From the NCBI GenBank assembly GCA_964507035.1, contig CAZDOQ010000023.1:1-19359 (forward strand): a DNA stretch of 19,359 bases, read 5' to 3'. Positions 1-7,974 of this stretch are shown piece after piece. Under the pieces are notes generated by a model. That model was not told where the DNA came from, searched no databases, and worked only from the letters and a program-made list of their open reading frames with translations. How positions within the stretch are numbered: the first letter of the stretch is position 1; every line of letters starts with the position of its first letter. The position numbers and the translations under genes were made by a program. This DNA comes from Pseudolachnospira sp964507035. Its GTDB lineage: Bacteria; Bacillota; Clostridia; Lachnospirales; Lachnospiraceae.

Positions 1-697
1 TGATCCGGGCCAGGTCCACCACCTTCTGCTTGGCCCGCTCGCTGGTGTAGGGCGGCGCGTGGAAGTACACTGCATCAATCCAAACCCCCCGGCGGGAAAC
101 CATGTACCCGGCCACAGGGCTGTCGATACCGCCGGATAACAGCAGCATCCCCCGGCCGTTGGTGCCCAGCGGCATCCCCCCGGCCCCGGGGATCACCTGG
201 GAGTAGACGTTGATCTGCTCCCGGACCTCTATGTTCAAATACACATCCGGGTGGTGCACATCCACCCGCGTCTCCGGAAATGCCTCCAGCACCGCTTCCC
301 CCACCCGCTCGTTGATCTGGTTGGAGTCCAAGGGGTAGCGCTTGTTGGCCCGGCGGGCCAGCACCTTGAAGGTCAGATGCTTGTCCGGGTAGGTCTCGTC
401 CATGTAGGACACGGTCCTTTTGCACAGGTCCTCAAAGCCCTGGTCCTCAAACTGGAGCAGCGGACAGATGCCGGCAATGCCGAACACGTGCTGCATGGCG
501 TCCACCGCCTCCTCAAAGTCATAACCCCCTTGGGCTTTCACATAGATCCGGCCCTGGGACTTGTACACCTCAAACTGCCCCTCCACGGACCGGAGGACGT
601 GGGCGATCCGGCTGACCAAGGTGTCCTCAAACATATAGCGGTTTTTTCCCTTGATGCCGATCTCCGCGTATTTGATCAAAAAAGCCTGAAACCTCAT
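1..697 (-). CDS. thiI: tRNA 4-thiouridine synthase ThiI (partial, N-terminal 232 residues)
   Basis: ThiI activates U8 of tRNA by adenylation and transfers sulfur from a cysteine-desulfurase persulfide, giving 4-thiouridine. The start ATG at 695-697 opens MRFQAFLIKYAEIGIKGKNR, a typical ThiI N-terminus, and is preceded by an AAAGGGG ribosome binding site about 7 bases upstream. Residues 1 to about 165 are the N-terminal ferredoxin-like and THUMP region. The PP-loop pyrophosphatase motif SGGIDSP (residues 188-194) marks the start of the catalytic domain. The frame is open to the left edge, so the rest of the PP-loop domain and any rhodanese domain lie outside the window. It lies 64 bases downstream of a cysteine desulfurase gene on the same strand, the likely sulfur donor. 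Identification is firm; only its completeness is unknown. Confidence 0.95.
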   Translation of the reverse strand, partial: MRFQAFLIKYAEIGIKGKNRYMFEDTLVSRIAHVLRSVEGQFEVYKSQGRIYVKAQGGYDFEEAVDAMQHVFGIAGICPLLQFEDQGFEDLCKRTVSYMDETYPDKHLTFKVLARRANKRYPLDSNQINERVGEAVLEAFPETRVDVHHPDVYLNIEVREQINVYSQVIPGAGGMPLGTNGRGMLLLSGGIDSPVAGYMVSRRGVWIDAVYFHAPPYTSERAKQKVVDLARI

Positions 698-718
698 GGT
701 TGTCCCCTTTCCTCTGCC

Positions 719-737
719 TGCCGTGGTTCCCACGGCA
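719..737. repeat. 8-bp perfect hairpin between the desulfurase gene and thiI
   Basis: TGCCGTGG (719-726) and CCACGGCA (730-737) are exact inverted repeats separated by three bases. They lie in the 64-base gap, just upstream of the thiI ribosome binding site. No T-run follows on the minus strand, so it is not a standard terminator. It may stabilise or process the operon mRNA, which is inference. Confidence 0.55.
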
Positions 738-761
738 TCCCGTTATGCCGGTACGGCGCTT

Positions 762-1916
762 CTACCGGCGGGTAAAGCGGCGCAGGAACGGCAGCAGTTC
801 TGCCAGGACCTGCAGCACCATATCAATCTCTTCCTCTGTGGTGTCCATACTCATGCTGAAGCGCAGGGTCCCGTCCCGCCACTTGGGCGAAAGTCCAATG
901 GCCGCCAGGGTGGAACTGACGCCCGGGTGGTGGGAGGAACAGGCGGAACCGGCGGACACGTAGATCCCCTTTTCTTCCAGGGCGTGGAGCAGCACCTCGC
1001 TGCGGACCCCGGCAAAGCTGGCGCTGACAATGTGAGGGGTGCCCTCCCGGCCCTGGGGGCCGTTGACCTGCACTTCCGGCAGCTGCAAAAGCCCTTGCAC
1101 CAACCGGGCCTTCAAAGCGTACAGCCGGGCCATCCGGGCCTCATGGTCCCGGTAGATCTCCTCCACTGCCACGCCCAGGCCCGCAATCCCCGGCACATTC
1201 TCGGTGCCGGACCGGAGCCCGTTCTGCTGCCCGCCCCCGAACAGGGTGGGGTGCAGTTTGACCCCGTCCCGCACGTACAGAAAGCCGATACCCTTGGGGC
1301 CGTGAATCTTGTGGGCGCTGACGGAGAGCAGGTCGATCTTGGCGGTTTTGGGGCGCAGCCGGTACTTACCAAAGCCCTGCACCGCATCCACATGGAACAG
1401 GCACTGGGGATTCCTCTCCTTGATCAGCGGCCCCAGTTCTTCCACCGGCTCCCGGGTGCCGATCTCATTGTTCACCGCCATCACAGACACCAGAATGGTT
1501 TCCGGCGTCATGGCCGCCTGAAGCGCCTCCGGCGACACCCGCCCCTGGGCGTCCACCGGCAGATACGTCACGGAAAAGCCCTGCTCCTCCAGGGCCTTCA
1601 TGGTCTCCAACACCGAGGGATGTTCCACCGCCGAGGTGATCAGGTGCTGGCCGCTCCGGCGATGGGCCCAGGCGGTTCCCAGAATGGCCAGGTTGTTGGA
1701 CTCGGTTCCCCCGGAGGTGAAAAAGATTTCCTTCTCCGACACCTTCAGGCTCCGGGCAATCTGCTCCTTGGCCCGGCGGACATACTGCTCGGCCTCCACC
1801 CCTTTTTTGTGCAGGGAGGAGGGGTTTCCATAATCCTCCGCCATGGTCTGAAGCACCGTCTCCCGGACCTGCGGAAAGGTCCGGGTGGTGGCGGAATTAT
1901 CCAGATAAATTTCCAT
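762..1916 (-). CDS. Cysteine desulfurase (NifS/IscS family, class V aminotransferase fold)
   Basis: This PLP enzyme converts cysteine to alanine and leaves a persulfide on its active-site cysteine for delivery to sulfur acceptors. The 384-residue protein has the family layout: MEIYLDNSATT at the start, TSGGTESNN at 67-75, the EHP histidine near 99, HVDAVQ at 175-180, the PLP lysine at 203 in SAHKIHGPKG, and the catalytic cysteine at 326 in SAGSACSS. Length is normal. It starts 4 bases after rsmE stops and is followed by thiI, so it is most likely the dedicated sulfur donor for ThiI, like the ThiI-linked desulfurase (NifZ) of Bacillus. A general Fe-S role (IscS) cannot be excluded, but no iscU or iscR is nearby. 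The family call is firm; the partner assignment is from context. Confidence 0.95.
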   Translation of the reverse strand: MEIYLDNSATTRTFPQVRETVLQTMAEDYGNPSSLHKKGVEAEQYVRRAKEQIARSLKVSEKEIFFTSGGTESNNLAILGTAWAHRRSGQHLITSAVEHPSVLETMKALEEQGFSVTYLPVDAQGRVSPEALQAAMTPETILVSVMAVNNEIGTREPVEELGPLIKERNPQCLFHVDAVQGFGKYRLRPKTAKIDLLSVSAHKIHGPKGIGFLYVRDGVKLHPTLFGGGQQNGLRSGTENVPGIAGLGVAVEEIYRDHEARMARLYALKARLVQGLLQLPEVQVNGPQGREGTPHIVSASFAGVRSEVLLHALEEKGIYVSAGSACSSHHPGVSSTLAAIGLSPKWRDGTLRFSMSMDTTEEEIDMVLQVLAELLPFLRRFTRR

Positions 1917-1920
1917 TGTC

Positions 1921-2712
1921 TCACGCCTCCTCTTCCTGCGCCTGACCGTCCTCTTCGCCGGAGCGCCTGTTCTCTGCCTCTATCTCCAGCGCTGCCATAC
2001 ACAGGGTAAGCGCCGCCATACCCGCCGTCTCCGTCCGCAGGATCCGCCGGCCCAGGGAGATAGTCCTGGCCCCGGCCTGCTGCAGCCGTTCCACCTCGGA
2101 CCGGTCAAATCCCCCTTCCGGTCCTATGAAAATGCCCACGTCCATGCCGGACTGAAGAGCCTGCAATGCGCTCTCTGTGGCAGCCATGCCCCGGGCATTT
2201 TCATAGGGCAGCAGCGCCAGGTCCAGCTCCGCCGCCTCCCGGACTGCTTCCTCCAGGGAATACACGGTGGAGACCTCCGGGACTCTGCTCCGGCCGGACT
2301 GCTTGGCGGCACTTTCGCTGATGGCATTCCACCGCTGCCGCTTTCCCTCCAGCCGCTTGACGTCCAGCTTCACCACGGATCGCTTCATGGCCACCGGCAC
2401 AATCCGGTGAGCCCCCAATTCCACGGCTTTCTGGATGATCCACTCCATCTTGTCGCCTTTGGGCAGTCCCTGGTACAAAGTGAGCCGGGCCGGAAGTTCC
2501 GCACTCTCCGCCTCCGCCTCCACCTGCAGCCGGACCAGATCCCGGGCGATTTCTGTTATTATACAATACCAATCCCGGTCCTGTCCATCGCTGACCGCCA
2601 CTTTCTCCCCTGGCTTCATCCGCAGCACGTTGCGGATATGGTTCACATCCGGCCCTTCCACGGTAAACTCCCGATCCCCGGAAGGCCCCTCCGGGATAAA
2701 AAAATGATACAT
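1921..2712 (-). CDS. rsmE: 16S rRNA (uracil-1498-N3)-methyltransferase RsmE
   Basis: RsmE is a SPOUT-class methyltransferase that uses S-adenosylmethionine to methylate N3 of U1498 in 16S rRNA. The 263-residue product opens MYHFFIPEGP, has a PUA-like N-terminal part to about residue 70, and carries the knot signatures IGPEGGF (196-202) and LGRRILRTETA (220-230). I chose the ATG at 2710-2712 because an AGGAAAGGAG ribosome binding site sits just upstream and the family begins here. An upstream in-frame GTG at 2812-2814 would add 34 residues that do not look like RsmE. The C-terminus has a short acidic tail rich in Glu and Gln. prmA and rsmE commonly follow dnaJ in Firmicutes, which supports the call. 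Confidence 0.95.
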   Translation of the reverse strand: MYHFFIPEGPSGDREFTVEGPDVNHIRNVLRMKPGEKVAVSDGQDRDWYCIITEIARDLVRLQVEAEAESAELPARLTLYQGLPKGDKMEWIIQKAVELGAHRIVPVAMKRSVVKLDVKRLEGKRQRWNAISESAAKQSGRSRVPEVSTVYSLEEAVREAAELDLALLPYENARGMAATESALQALQSGMDVGIFIGPEGGFDRSEVERLQQAGARTISLGRRILRTETAGMAALTLCMAALEIEAENRRSGEEDGQAQEEEA

Positions 2713-2810
2713 GGACGCTCCTTTCCTGGCCGCAGTATCGCGCCAAAAGCGGGCAGACGCTCTGTCTGCGCCTGCCCGCCGGCTTGTTGCCGTTCCTATT
2801 TTCACCGCCG

Positions 2811-3021
2811 TCACTCTGCCGCGCCGGTGCTGGCCTCTACCGTTCCGCTCTCCGTCTCCGCGGCTCCTTCCTGGGCGCCGTCTCCCTCATCCACAATCCG
2901 CTCCTCCCGCTCATACCGGGCCGGCGGTTCCTTCCGGATTGCCGGTCCCCGGCGCCGCGCAGCCAGCCAGGCCCAAAGTCAGGATCAGGGCCATTATCCA
3001 AACGCCTGCTTTTTGGATCAT
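2811..3021 (-). pseudogene. Small lipoprotein gene with a frameshift
   Basis: An ATG at 3019-3021 with an AGGGGAG ribosome binding site 8 bases upstream opens a lipoprotein signal peptide: Lys4, a hydrophobic stretch, then the lipobox LAGC with Cys21. That frame stops after 36 residues at 2911-2913. The +1-shifted frame carries on as an acidic, low-complexity tail (RYEREERIVDEGDGAQ and so on, then GAAE) that stops at 2811-2813. Joined, they give a lipoprotein of about 70 residues. The stop overlaps the rejected upstream GTG of rsmE. The gene sits 45 bases after prmA in the heat-shock operon. I do not recognise the family. The shift may be real decay or a one-base assembly error between about 2914 and 2957. 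Confidence 0.5.
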
Positions 3022-3066
3022 GCCGTATGCTCCCCTTCTAAATGGATTGGGACTTCCGATTTTTCC

Positions 3067-4080
3067 TCAGATTTTTCTGGCTGTGAAGGAAACCCATTCC
3101 CCCTGGCGGGTCACCTCCAGCACCTGCCACTCCGGATGCAGTCGGAAGCCCTCCCGGACTTCCTCTTCCTTTTCCTGAATGATCCCGGAACTGATCCAGA
3201 TGCCGCCGGGTTTCAGATGGCGTCCGATCTCGCCCGCAAGCAGCACAATCACCGGAGCCAGAATGTTGGAGACCGCCAGGTCAAAGGTTTCTTCCCCGGC
3301 CAGTTCCTGCACCGCCGAATCCTCCAAAATGTTGCCGGTGACCAGGGAAAATTGGCTGTCAACGCCGTTTTTCGCTCCGTTCTCCCGGGCCGCCTCCACT
3401 GCGTACTCATCCAACTCCGTGCCCAGAGCCTCCCGGGCCCCCAGCTTTAAGGCCGCAATGGCCAAAATGCCACTGCCGGTGCCCACATCCAACACCCGAG
3501 CCCCCGGGCGCAGGTACTGCTCCAGCTGGGTAATACACAGCTGGGTAGTCTCGTGGGTGCCGGTGCCAAAGGCGGTTCCCGGATCTATGGTCAGGCAGAT
3601 TTTTTCTTCCTCCCCCGGGGGAATCTCCTCCCAGGTGGGTCTGATCAGAAAACGGCCCACGGTAAAGGGATGGAAAAATGTTTTCCAGTTGTTCAGCCAG
3701 TCTGCGTCCTGGGTCTCCGCCTCTGTGATGGCGCAGCTGCCGGCGTCCGCAAACCCCTTCACTTCCTCCAGGGCCTCCCGGACCTTTGCCAGCACCGCCC
3801 CATGATCCGTCAGACGGCAGCCCATGTGGGGGGCATCTCCACCGTTGAAAGCGGTATCTGCGGTTTCCTGATCCGCCGGCAGGTAAAAGCTCACCTGGGC
3901 AGAGCCGTCATCCGGGGGCAACTCCGGCAGAATATCAATGAACATCCCCTTGGTGTCCTGGTCGCTTAAAGGGACGTTGTCCTCAATCTCAATCCCCTCA
4001 ATCCCCAGATCCGACAGTTCCTGACTGATAAAATCCACCGCCGCCGTGGTGGTCTCAATGGTGAACTTTTTCCATTTCAT
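3067..4080 (-). CDS. prmA: Ribosomal protein L11 methyltransferase PrmA
   Basis: PrmA trimethylates amino groups of ribosomal protein L11 using S-adenosylmethionine. The 337-residue protein has an N-terminal substrate-recognition domain (about 1-120), then a class I methyltransferase domain with the PrmA-specific DPGTAFGTGTHETT (166-179), the SAM motif VLDVGTGSGILA (196-207) and the catalytic-site SNILAPVI (271-278). The ATG at 4078-4080 overlaps the dnaJ stop by one base (TGATG), so translation is probably coupled. A GTG one codon upstream is an alternative start. Its place after dnaJ is the usual Firmicutes order. Length is slightly above the common ~310 residues. Confidence 0.96.
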   Translation of the reverse strand: MKWKKFTIETTTAAVDFISQELSDLGIEGIEIEDNVPLSDQDTKGMFIDILPELPPDDGSAQVSFYLPADQETADTAFNGGDAPHMGCRLTDHGAVLAKVREALEEVKGFADAGSCAITEAETQDADWLNNWKTFFHPFTVGRFLIRPTWEEIPPGEEEKICLTIDPGTAFGTGTHETTQLCITQLEQYLRPGARVLDVGTGSGILAIAALKLGAREALGTELDEYAVEAARENGAKNGVDSQFSLVTGNILEDSAVQELAGEETFDLAVSNILAPVIVLLAGEIGRHLKPGGIWISSGIIQEKEEEVREGFRLHPEWQVLEVTRQGEWVSFTARKI

Positions 4081-5216
4081 CACTTAAAGAGCCCTTTTTT
4101 CTTTTTCTCATGGGGTTTCTTCCCCTTCACGGCGTCGTCAAAGGCACGCAGGGCTTCCTTTTGCTCCTCATTCAGCCGCTCCGGCACCTCTACCACCAGG
4201 GTCACATAGTGGTCGCCCCGCATATTCCGGCTCCGCAGATAGGGCACGCCTTTGCCCTTCAGCCGGATCCGGGTATCGGTCTGGGTGCCCGGCTTCACCT
4301 GGTACTCCACCTCTCCGTCCACGGTCTTGATCCGGATGGTATCCCCCAGGGCCGCTTGGACAAAGGAGATGGGCACAGTGGAAAAGATGTTGGTATCCTG
4401 GCGCTTGAAGGTGGGATGCTGGGAAACCACCACTTCCACCAGCAGGTCGCCCCGCTCCCCGCCGTTGGTCCCCGGCTCGCCTTTGCCGCGGATGCGCACG
4501 CTCTGGCCCGAATCAATGCCCGCCGGGATGGTTACCTGAATCTTCTTCCGGTTCTGAATATAGCCGGTGCCGTAGCAGTGAGGACACTTGTCTTTGATGA
4601 TGGTCCCTTTGCCGCCGCAGTCCGGACAGGTCTGGACGTTCCGCACCATGCCAAACATGGACTGCTGGGTATATACCACCTGGCCGGTCCCGTTACACTT
4701 GGAACAGGTCTGGGGCGTTGTCCCTTCCTTGGCCCCGGTGCCATGGCAGTGGGTACACTCGTCCTTCAGGTTCATCTCCAGCTCCTTTTCTGTGCCGAAG
4801 ACTGCTTCCTCAAAGGTAATGCGGACGCTGGTCCGCAGATTGGCCCCCTTCATGGGAGCGTTGGAACGGCGGGAGCGGGTTCTGCCCCCAAAGCCGCCGA
4901 ACAGATCGCCAAAAATATCGCCGAAAATATCGCCCATGTCTCCGCCGGAGAAGTCCCAGCCTCCGGCGCCCCCGGCTCCCCCGTTTTCAAACGCCGCATG
5001 GCCAAACTGGTCATACTGACGCCGCTTTTCCGGATCGCTGAGCACGGCATAGGCTTCCGAAGCCTCCTTAAATTTGGCCTCAGTCTCCTTATCGCCGGGA
5101 TTGATGTCCGGATGGTACTTTTTCGCCAGAGCGCGATAAGCTTTCTTCAAAGCGCTCTCGTCCGCATCCCGGCCGACTCCCAGCACTTCGTAATAATCTC
5201 TCTTCGTCTCCGCCAT
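4080..5216 (-). CDS. dnaJ: Chaperone protein DnaJ
   Basis: DnaJ delivers unfolded clients to DnaK and stimulates its ATPase. All four classical regions are present in 378 residues: the J domain with HPD at 35-37, a Gly/Phe-rich linker (about 75-112, with repeated GDIFGD-like units), the zinc-binding domain with four CxxCxGxG repeats (154-161, 171-178, 197-204, 211-218), and the C-terminal peptide-binding domains. The tail is strongly basic (KGKKPHEKKKKGLFK). It follows dnaK after a 152-base gap that contains two hairpins and is coupled to prmA by a one-base overlap. It is a complete type I DnaJ with no missing key residue. Confidence 0.98.
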   Translation of the reverse strand: MAETKRDYYEVLGVGRDADESALKKAYRALAKKYHPDINPGDKETEAKFKEASEAYAVLSDPEKRRQYDQFGHAAFENGGAGGAGGWDFSGGDMGDIFGDIFGDLFGGFGGRTRSRRSNAPMKGANLRTSVRITFEEAVFGTEKELEMNLKDECTHCHGTGAKEGTTPQTCSKCNGTGQVVYTQQSMFGMVRNVQTCPDCGGKGTIIKDKCPHCYGTGYIQNRKKIQVTIPAGIDSGQSVRIRGKGEPGTNGGERGDLLVEVVVSQHPTFKRQDTNIFSTVPISFVQAALGDTIRIKTVDGEVEYQVKPGTQTDTRIRLKGKGVPYLRSRNMRGDHYVTLVVEVPERLNEEQKEALRAFDDAVKGKKPHEKKKKGLFK

Positions 5217-5265
5217 GGTTCTTACCCTTTCTGTCTCACTTTACTGCCGGGCAGACACCCGTATA

Positions 5266-5284
5266 GGCGGCCTCAAAGGCCGCC
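5266..5284. repeat. 7-bp GC-rich hairpin in the dnaK-dnaJ gap
   Basis: GGCGGCC (5266-5272) and GGCCGCC (5278-5284) form a perfect stem around a five-base loop. It lies about 50 bases upstream of the dnaJ start on the transcribed strand. No T-run follows, so an mRNA-stability or processing element is more likely than a terminator (inference). Confidence 0.55.
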
Positions 5285-5323
5285 TGTACACAGCATGATA
5301 AAGCATGATAAAAGATTTGTAAA

Positions 5324-5354
5324 GCGGGGAACCCTGCCAAGCAGGATCCCCCGC
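5324..5354 (-). terminator. Terminator-like hairpin just after dnaK
   Basis: GCGGGG and CCTGC pair with GCAGG and CCCCGC across a two-part stem closed by a short loop, starting 15 bases after the dnaK stop. On the minus strand it is followed by a broken T-rich stretch (TTTACAAATCTTTTAT), so it may be a weak or attenuating terminator that lowers dnaJ relative to dnaK expression. Being inside a chaperone operon argues against full termination. Confidence 0.5.
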
Positions 5355-5368
5355 CCCTTTAACGTTCT

Positions 5369-7243
5369 TTATACTTCCTTGTAGTCCGCATCCACCACGT
5401 CGTCATCCGAGCCGCCGGAGGTGTTGCCAGCCCCTGCCCCAGCATCAGGGCCAGCCTGTCCGCCTGCGTTCTGGGCTCCTGCCTGCTCATAAACTTTGGC
5501 AAACAGCGCCTGGGCGCTCTTCATCAGCTTCTCCTTGCCGTCCTTCAGTTCCTGGATCTGAGCGTCGGTGAGATCGTCCACATTGGCGGTGGCCGCCACC
5601 GAAGCCTTCAGGGCGTTCAGGTCTGTCTCCACCTGAGACTTCAGGCCTGCATCCAGCTTGTCGCCCACTTCCTCCATGGCCTTCTCGGTCTGGAAGACAA
5701 TGGCGTCTGCGTCGTTCCGGGCATCCACGCCCTCTTTCCGCTTCTTATCCTGGGCCTCAAACTCTGCCGCTTCCTTCACAGCCTTGTCGATCTCAGACTC
5801 GGACATGTTGGAACTGGCGGTGATGGTAATGTGCTGCTCTTTGCCGGTACCCAAGTCCTTGGCAGACACGTTCACAATACCGTTGGCATCAATATCAAAG
5901 GTTACCTCAATCTGCGGCACACCTCTTCTGGCAGGCGGAATCCCATCCAGACGGAACTGGCCCAGACTCTTGTTGTCCTTGGCAAACTGCCGCTCGCCCT
6001 GAAGCACGTTGATGTCCACCGCGGTCTGATTATCCGCAGCGGTGGAGAAGATCTGGCTGTGCTTGGTGGGGATGGTGGTGTTCCGTTCAATCAGGCGGGT
6101 AGCCACGCCGCCCATGGTCTCAATAGACAGGGACAGAGGCGTCACATCCAGCAGCAGGATATCGCCTGCACCGGCATCGCCAGCCAGCTTGCCGCCCTGA
6201 ATGGAAGCGCCGATGGCTACGCACTCGTCCGGGTTCAGGTTCTTGCTGGGCTCATGGCCGGTCAGCTGTTTCACCTTCTCCTGGACCGCCGGGATACGGG
6301 TGGAACCGCCCACCAGCAGCACCTTCTGCAAGTCTGCCGCAGTGATGCCCGCATCTTTCAGGGCGTTCTGCACCGGAATCACCGTCCGCTCCACCAACTC
6401 ATGGGTCAACTCGTCAAACTTGGCCCGGGTCAGATTCATGTCAAAGTGCTTCGGCCCCTCGCTGGTGGCCGTAATGAACGGCAGGTTGATGTTGGTGGTG
6501 GTGGCGCTGGACAGTTCCTTCTTGGCCTTTTCCGCCGCCTCTTTCAGCCGCTGCATGGCCATCTTGTCGTTGGACAGGTCCACGCCCTCGGTGCGCTTGA
6601 ATTCATCCAGCATATACTGGGTGATCCGGGCATCAAAGTCATCGCCGCCCAGGTGGTTGTCACCGGAGGTGGCCAGCACTTCAATGACCCCGTCCCCGAT
6701 CTCAATGATGGACACATCGAAGGTGCCGCCGCCCAGGTCGTACACCATGATCTTCTGCTCTTTCTCATTGTCCAGGCCGTAGGCCAAAGCCGCAGCCGTG
6801 GGTTCGTTGATGATACGCTTTACATCCAGGCCGGCGATCTTACCGGCGTCCTTGGTGGCCTGCCGCTGAGCGTCGTTGAAGTAGGCGGGAACCGTGATCA
6901 CAGCCTCCGACACCTTCTCGCCCAGGTAGCTCTCCGCATCCGCTTTCAGCTTCTGCAGGATCATAGCGGAAATTTCCTGAGGCGTGTACTGCTTGCCGTC
7001 CACCGTCACTTTATAGTTGGTGCCCATCTGTCTCTTGATGGAGGAGATGGTACGGTCCGCGTTGGTCACAGCCTGCCGCTTGGCCGGTTCGCCTACCAGA
7101 CGCTCTCCGTTCTTGGTGAATGCCACCACGCTAGGGGTGGTCCGCACGCCTTCTGTATTGGTGATCACAACAGGCTTTCCGCCTTCCATAACTGCTACGC
7201 AGGAATTGGTCGTTCCCAGATCGATACCGATTATCTTACTCAT
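5369..7243 (-). CDS. dnaK: Chaperone protein DnaK (Hsp70)
   Basis: DnaK is the ATP-driven Hsp70 that binds exposed hydrophobic segments of client proteins in the cytoplasm. The 624-residue product has the nucleotide-binding domain with DLGTTNS (8-14), EPTAAALAYGLD (147-158), YDLGGGTFDVS (168-178) and VGGSTRIPAV (311-320). The interdomain linker DILLLDVTPL is at 361-370. A substrate-binding domain and a helical lid follow, then a Gly/Ala-rich tail ending DDDVVDADYKEV. The ATG at 7241-7243 has a GGAGG ribosome binding site 8 bases upstream. It is complete, with normal length for a Gram-positive DnaK. It lies between grpE and dnaJ under control of the CIRCE operator upstream of hrcA. Confidence 0.99.
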   Translation of the reverse strand: MSKIIGIDLGTTNSCVAVMEGGKPVVITNTEGVRTTPSVVAFTKNGERLVGEPAKRQAVTNADRTISSIKRQMGTNYKVTVDGKQYTPQEISAMILQKLKADAESYLGEKVSEAVITVPAYFNDAQRQATKDAGKIAGLDVKRIINEPTAAALAYGLDNEKEQKIMVYDLGGGTFDVSIIEIGDGVIEVLATSGDNHLGGDDFDARITQYMLDEFKRTEGVDLSNDKMAMQRLKEAAEKAKKELSSATTTNINLPFITATSEGPKHFDMNLTRAKFDELTHELVERTVIPVQNALKDAGITAADLQKVLLVGGSTRIPAVQEKVKQLTGHEPSKNLNPDECVAIGASIQGGKLAGDAGAGDILLLDVTPLSLSIETMGGVATRLIERNTTIPTKHSQIFSTAADNQTAVDINVLQGERQFAKDNKSLGQFRLDGIPPARRGVPQIEVTFDIDANGIVNVSAKDLGTGKEQHITITASSNMSESEIDKAVKEAAEFEAQDKKRKEGVDARNDADAIVFQTEKAMEEVGDKLDAGLKSQVETDLNALKASVAATANVDDLTDAQIQELKDGKEKLMKSAQALFAKVYEQAGAQNAGGQAGPDAGAGAGNTSGGSDDDVVDADYKEV

Positions 7244-7329
7244 GGTCTTTTCCTCCTATATACGAAATCTTTTCTTCTATGGTCAATGGGCGTTTGCCCT
7301 CTGGCTGTCTTTTCATGCCGGCGTCCGGC

Positions 7330-7965
7330 TTAGTTGGCAACTTTCACCATGCTATAGCGCACCACGCCGCCTTTGTAGGTATACCCTTTTTGGAACTCTT
7401 CCACAATGATGTTCTCTCCCACAGACTCATCCTCCACGTGCATCACTGCATTGTGCAGGTCCGGATTGAACTCCTGGCCCAGGGCTTCAATGGGTTTTAC
7501 ATCCATTTCCTCAAGGGTGGTGACCAACTGGCGGTACACCTTATCCATCCCTTCGGAGAATGCGTTCTTCTGTTCCTCTGTGAGCCCCCCCAGGCCCCGC
7601 TCAAAATTGTCCAGCACCGGAAGGATCTTTTCAATGACGCTGCGGGCGCCGATCTCATAACGGGCCGCTTTCTCTTTCTCCGTCCGTTTCCGGAAATTAT
7701 CAAACTCAGCCATGGTTCTCTGGAGTCGGTCGGTGATCTCCGCCAGCTTCTTTTCCAGATCGTTCTCCATCTCCGCGGTTTCCTGTTCGGAATCCTCCGC
7801 CGGGGAATCCGGCTGTTTCTCGCCATCTTGTTCTGTCTGCTTTTCCGCAGCGGCTTCTGTCTGGGAAGTATCCGCGGAGGTTCCGGCCTCAGCCTTCTCC
7901 TCCTCTCCGGCCTGCTCCTGTTTCAGCTCGCTGTCCGGTTTTCTCTTTTCTTTCTTGGCCACCAC
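7330..7965 (-). CDS. grpE: Nucleotide exchange factor GrpE
   Basis: GrpE releases ADP from DnaK and resets the chaperone cycle. The 211-residue protein has a long, charged, probably disordered N-terminal region rich in Glu, Gln, Lys and Ala (about 1-65), a long coiled-coil helix (about 65-110, including LQRTMAEFDNFRKRTEKEK), and the C-terminal beta domain with VLDNFERGL, NPDLHNAVMHVE and the ending KGYTYKGGVVRYSMVKVAN, all typical of the family. The start is a GTG pair (7963-7965 and 7960-7962) after GGAGGG; the second GTG has the better spacing. It begins 9 bases after the hrcA stop. Confidence 0.98.
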   Translation of the reverse strand: MVAKKEKRKPDSELKQEQAGEEEKAEAGTSADTSQTEAAAEKQTEQDGEKQPDSPAEDSEQETAEMENDLEKKLAEITDRLQRTMAEFDNFRKRTEKEKAARYEIGARSVIEKILPVLDNFERGLGGLTEEQKNAFSEGMDKVYRQLVTTLEEMDVKPIEALGQEFNPDLHNAVMHVEDESVGENIIVEEFQKGYTYKGGVVRYSMVKVAN

Positions 7966-7974
7966 TAATCCCTC

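Noticed and set aside
696..2009. Long plus-strand open frame of over 400 codons opposite the cysteine desulfurase
   Set aside because: It mirrors the codon bias of a well-supported minus-strand gene, is rich in His, Gly, Gln and Leu with no domain, and has no ribosome binding site.
2713..2814. 34-residue N-terminal extension of RsmE from a GTG at 2812-2814
   Set aside because: The extension has no similarity to the family, and the ATG at 2710-2712 has a good ribosome binding site and the expected MYHFFIPE start.
5831..7333. 500-codon plus-strand open frame opposite dnaK
   Set aside because: It is a shadow of highly conserved dnaK in a GC-rich genome; the translated sequence resembles nothing and runs antisense throughout.
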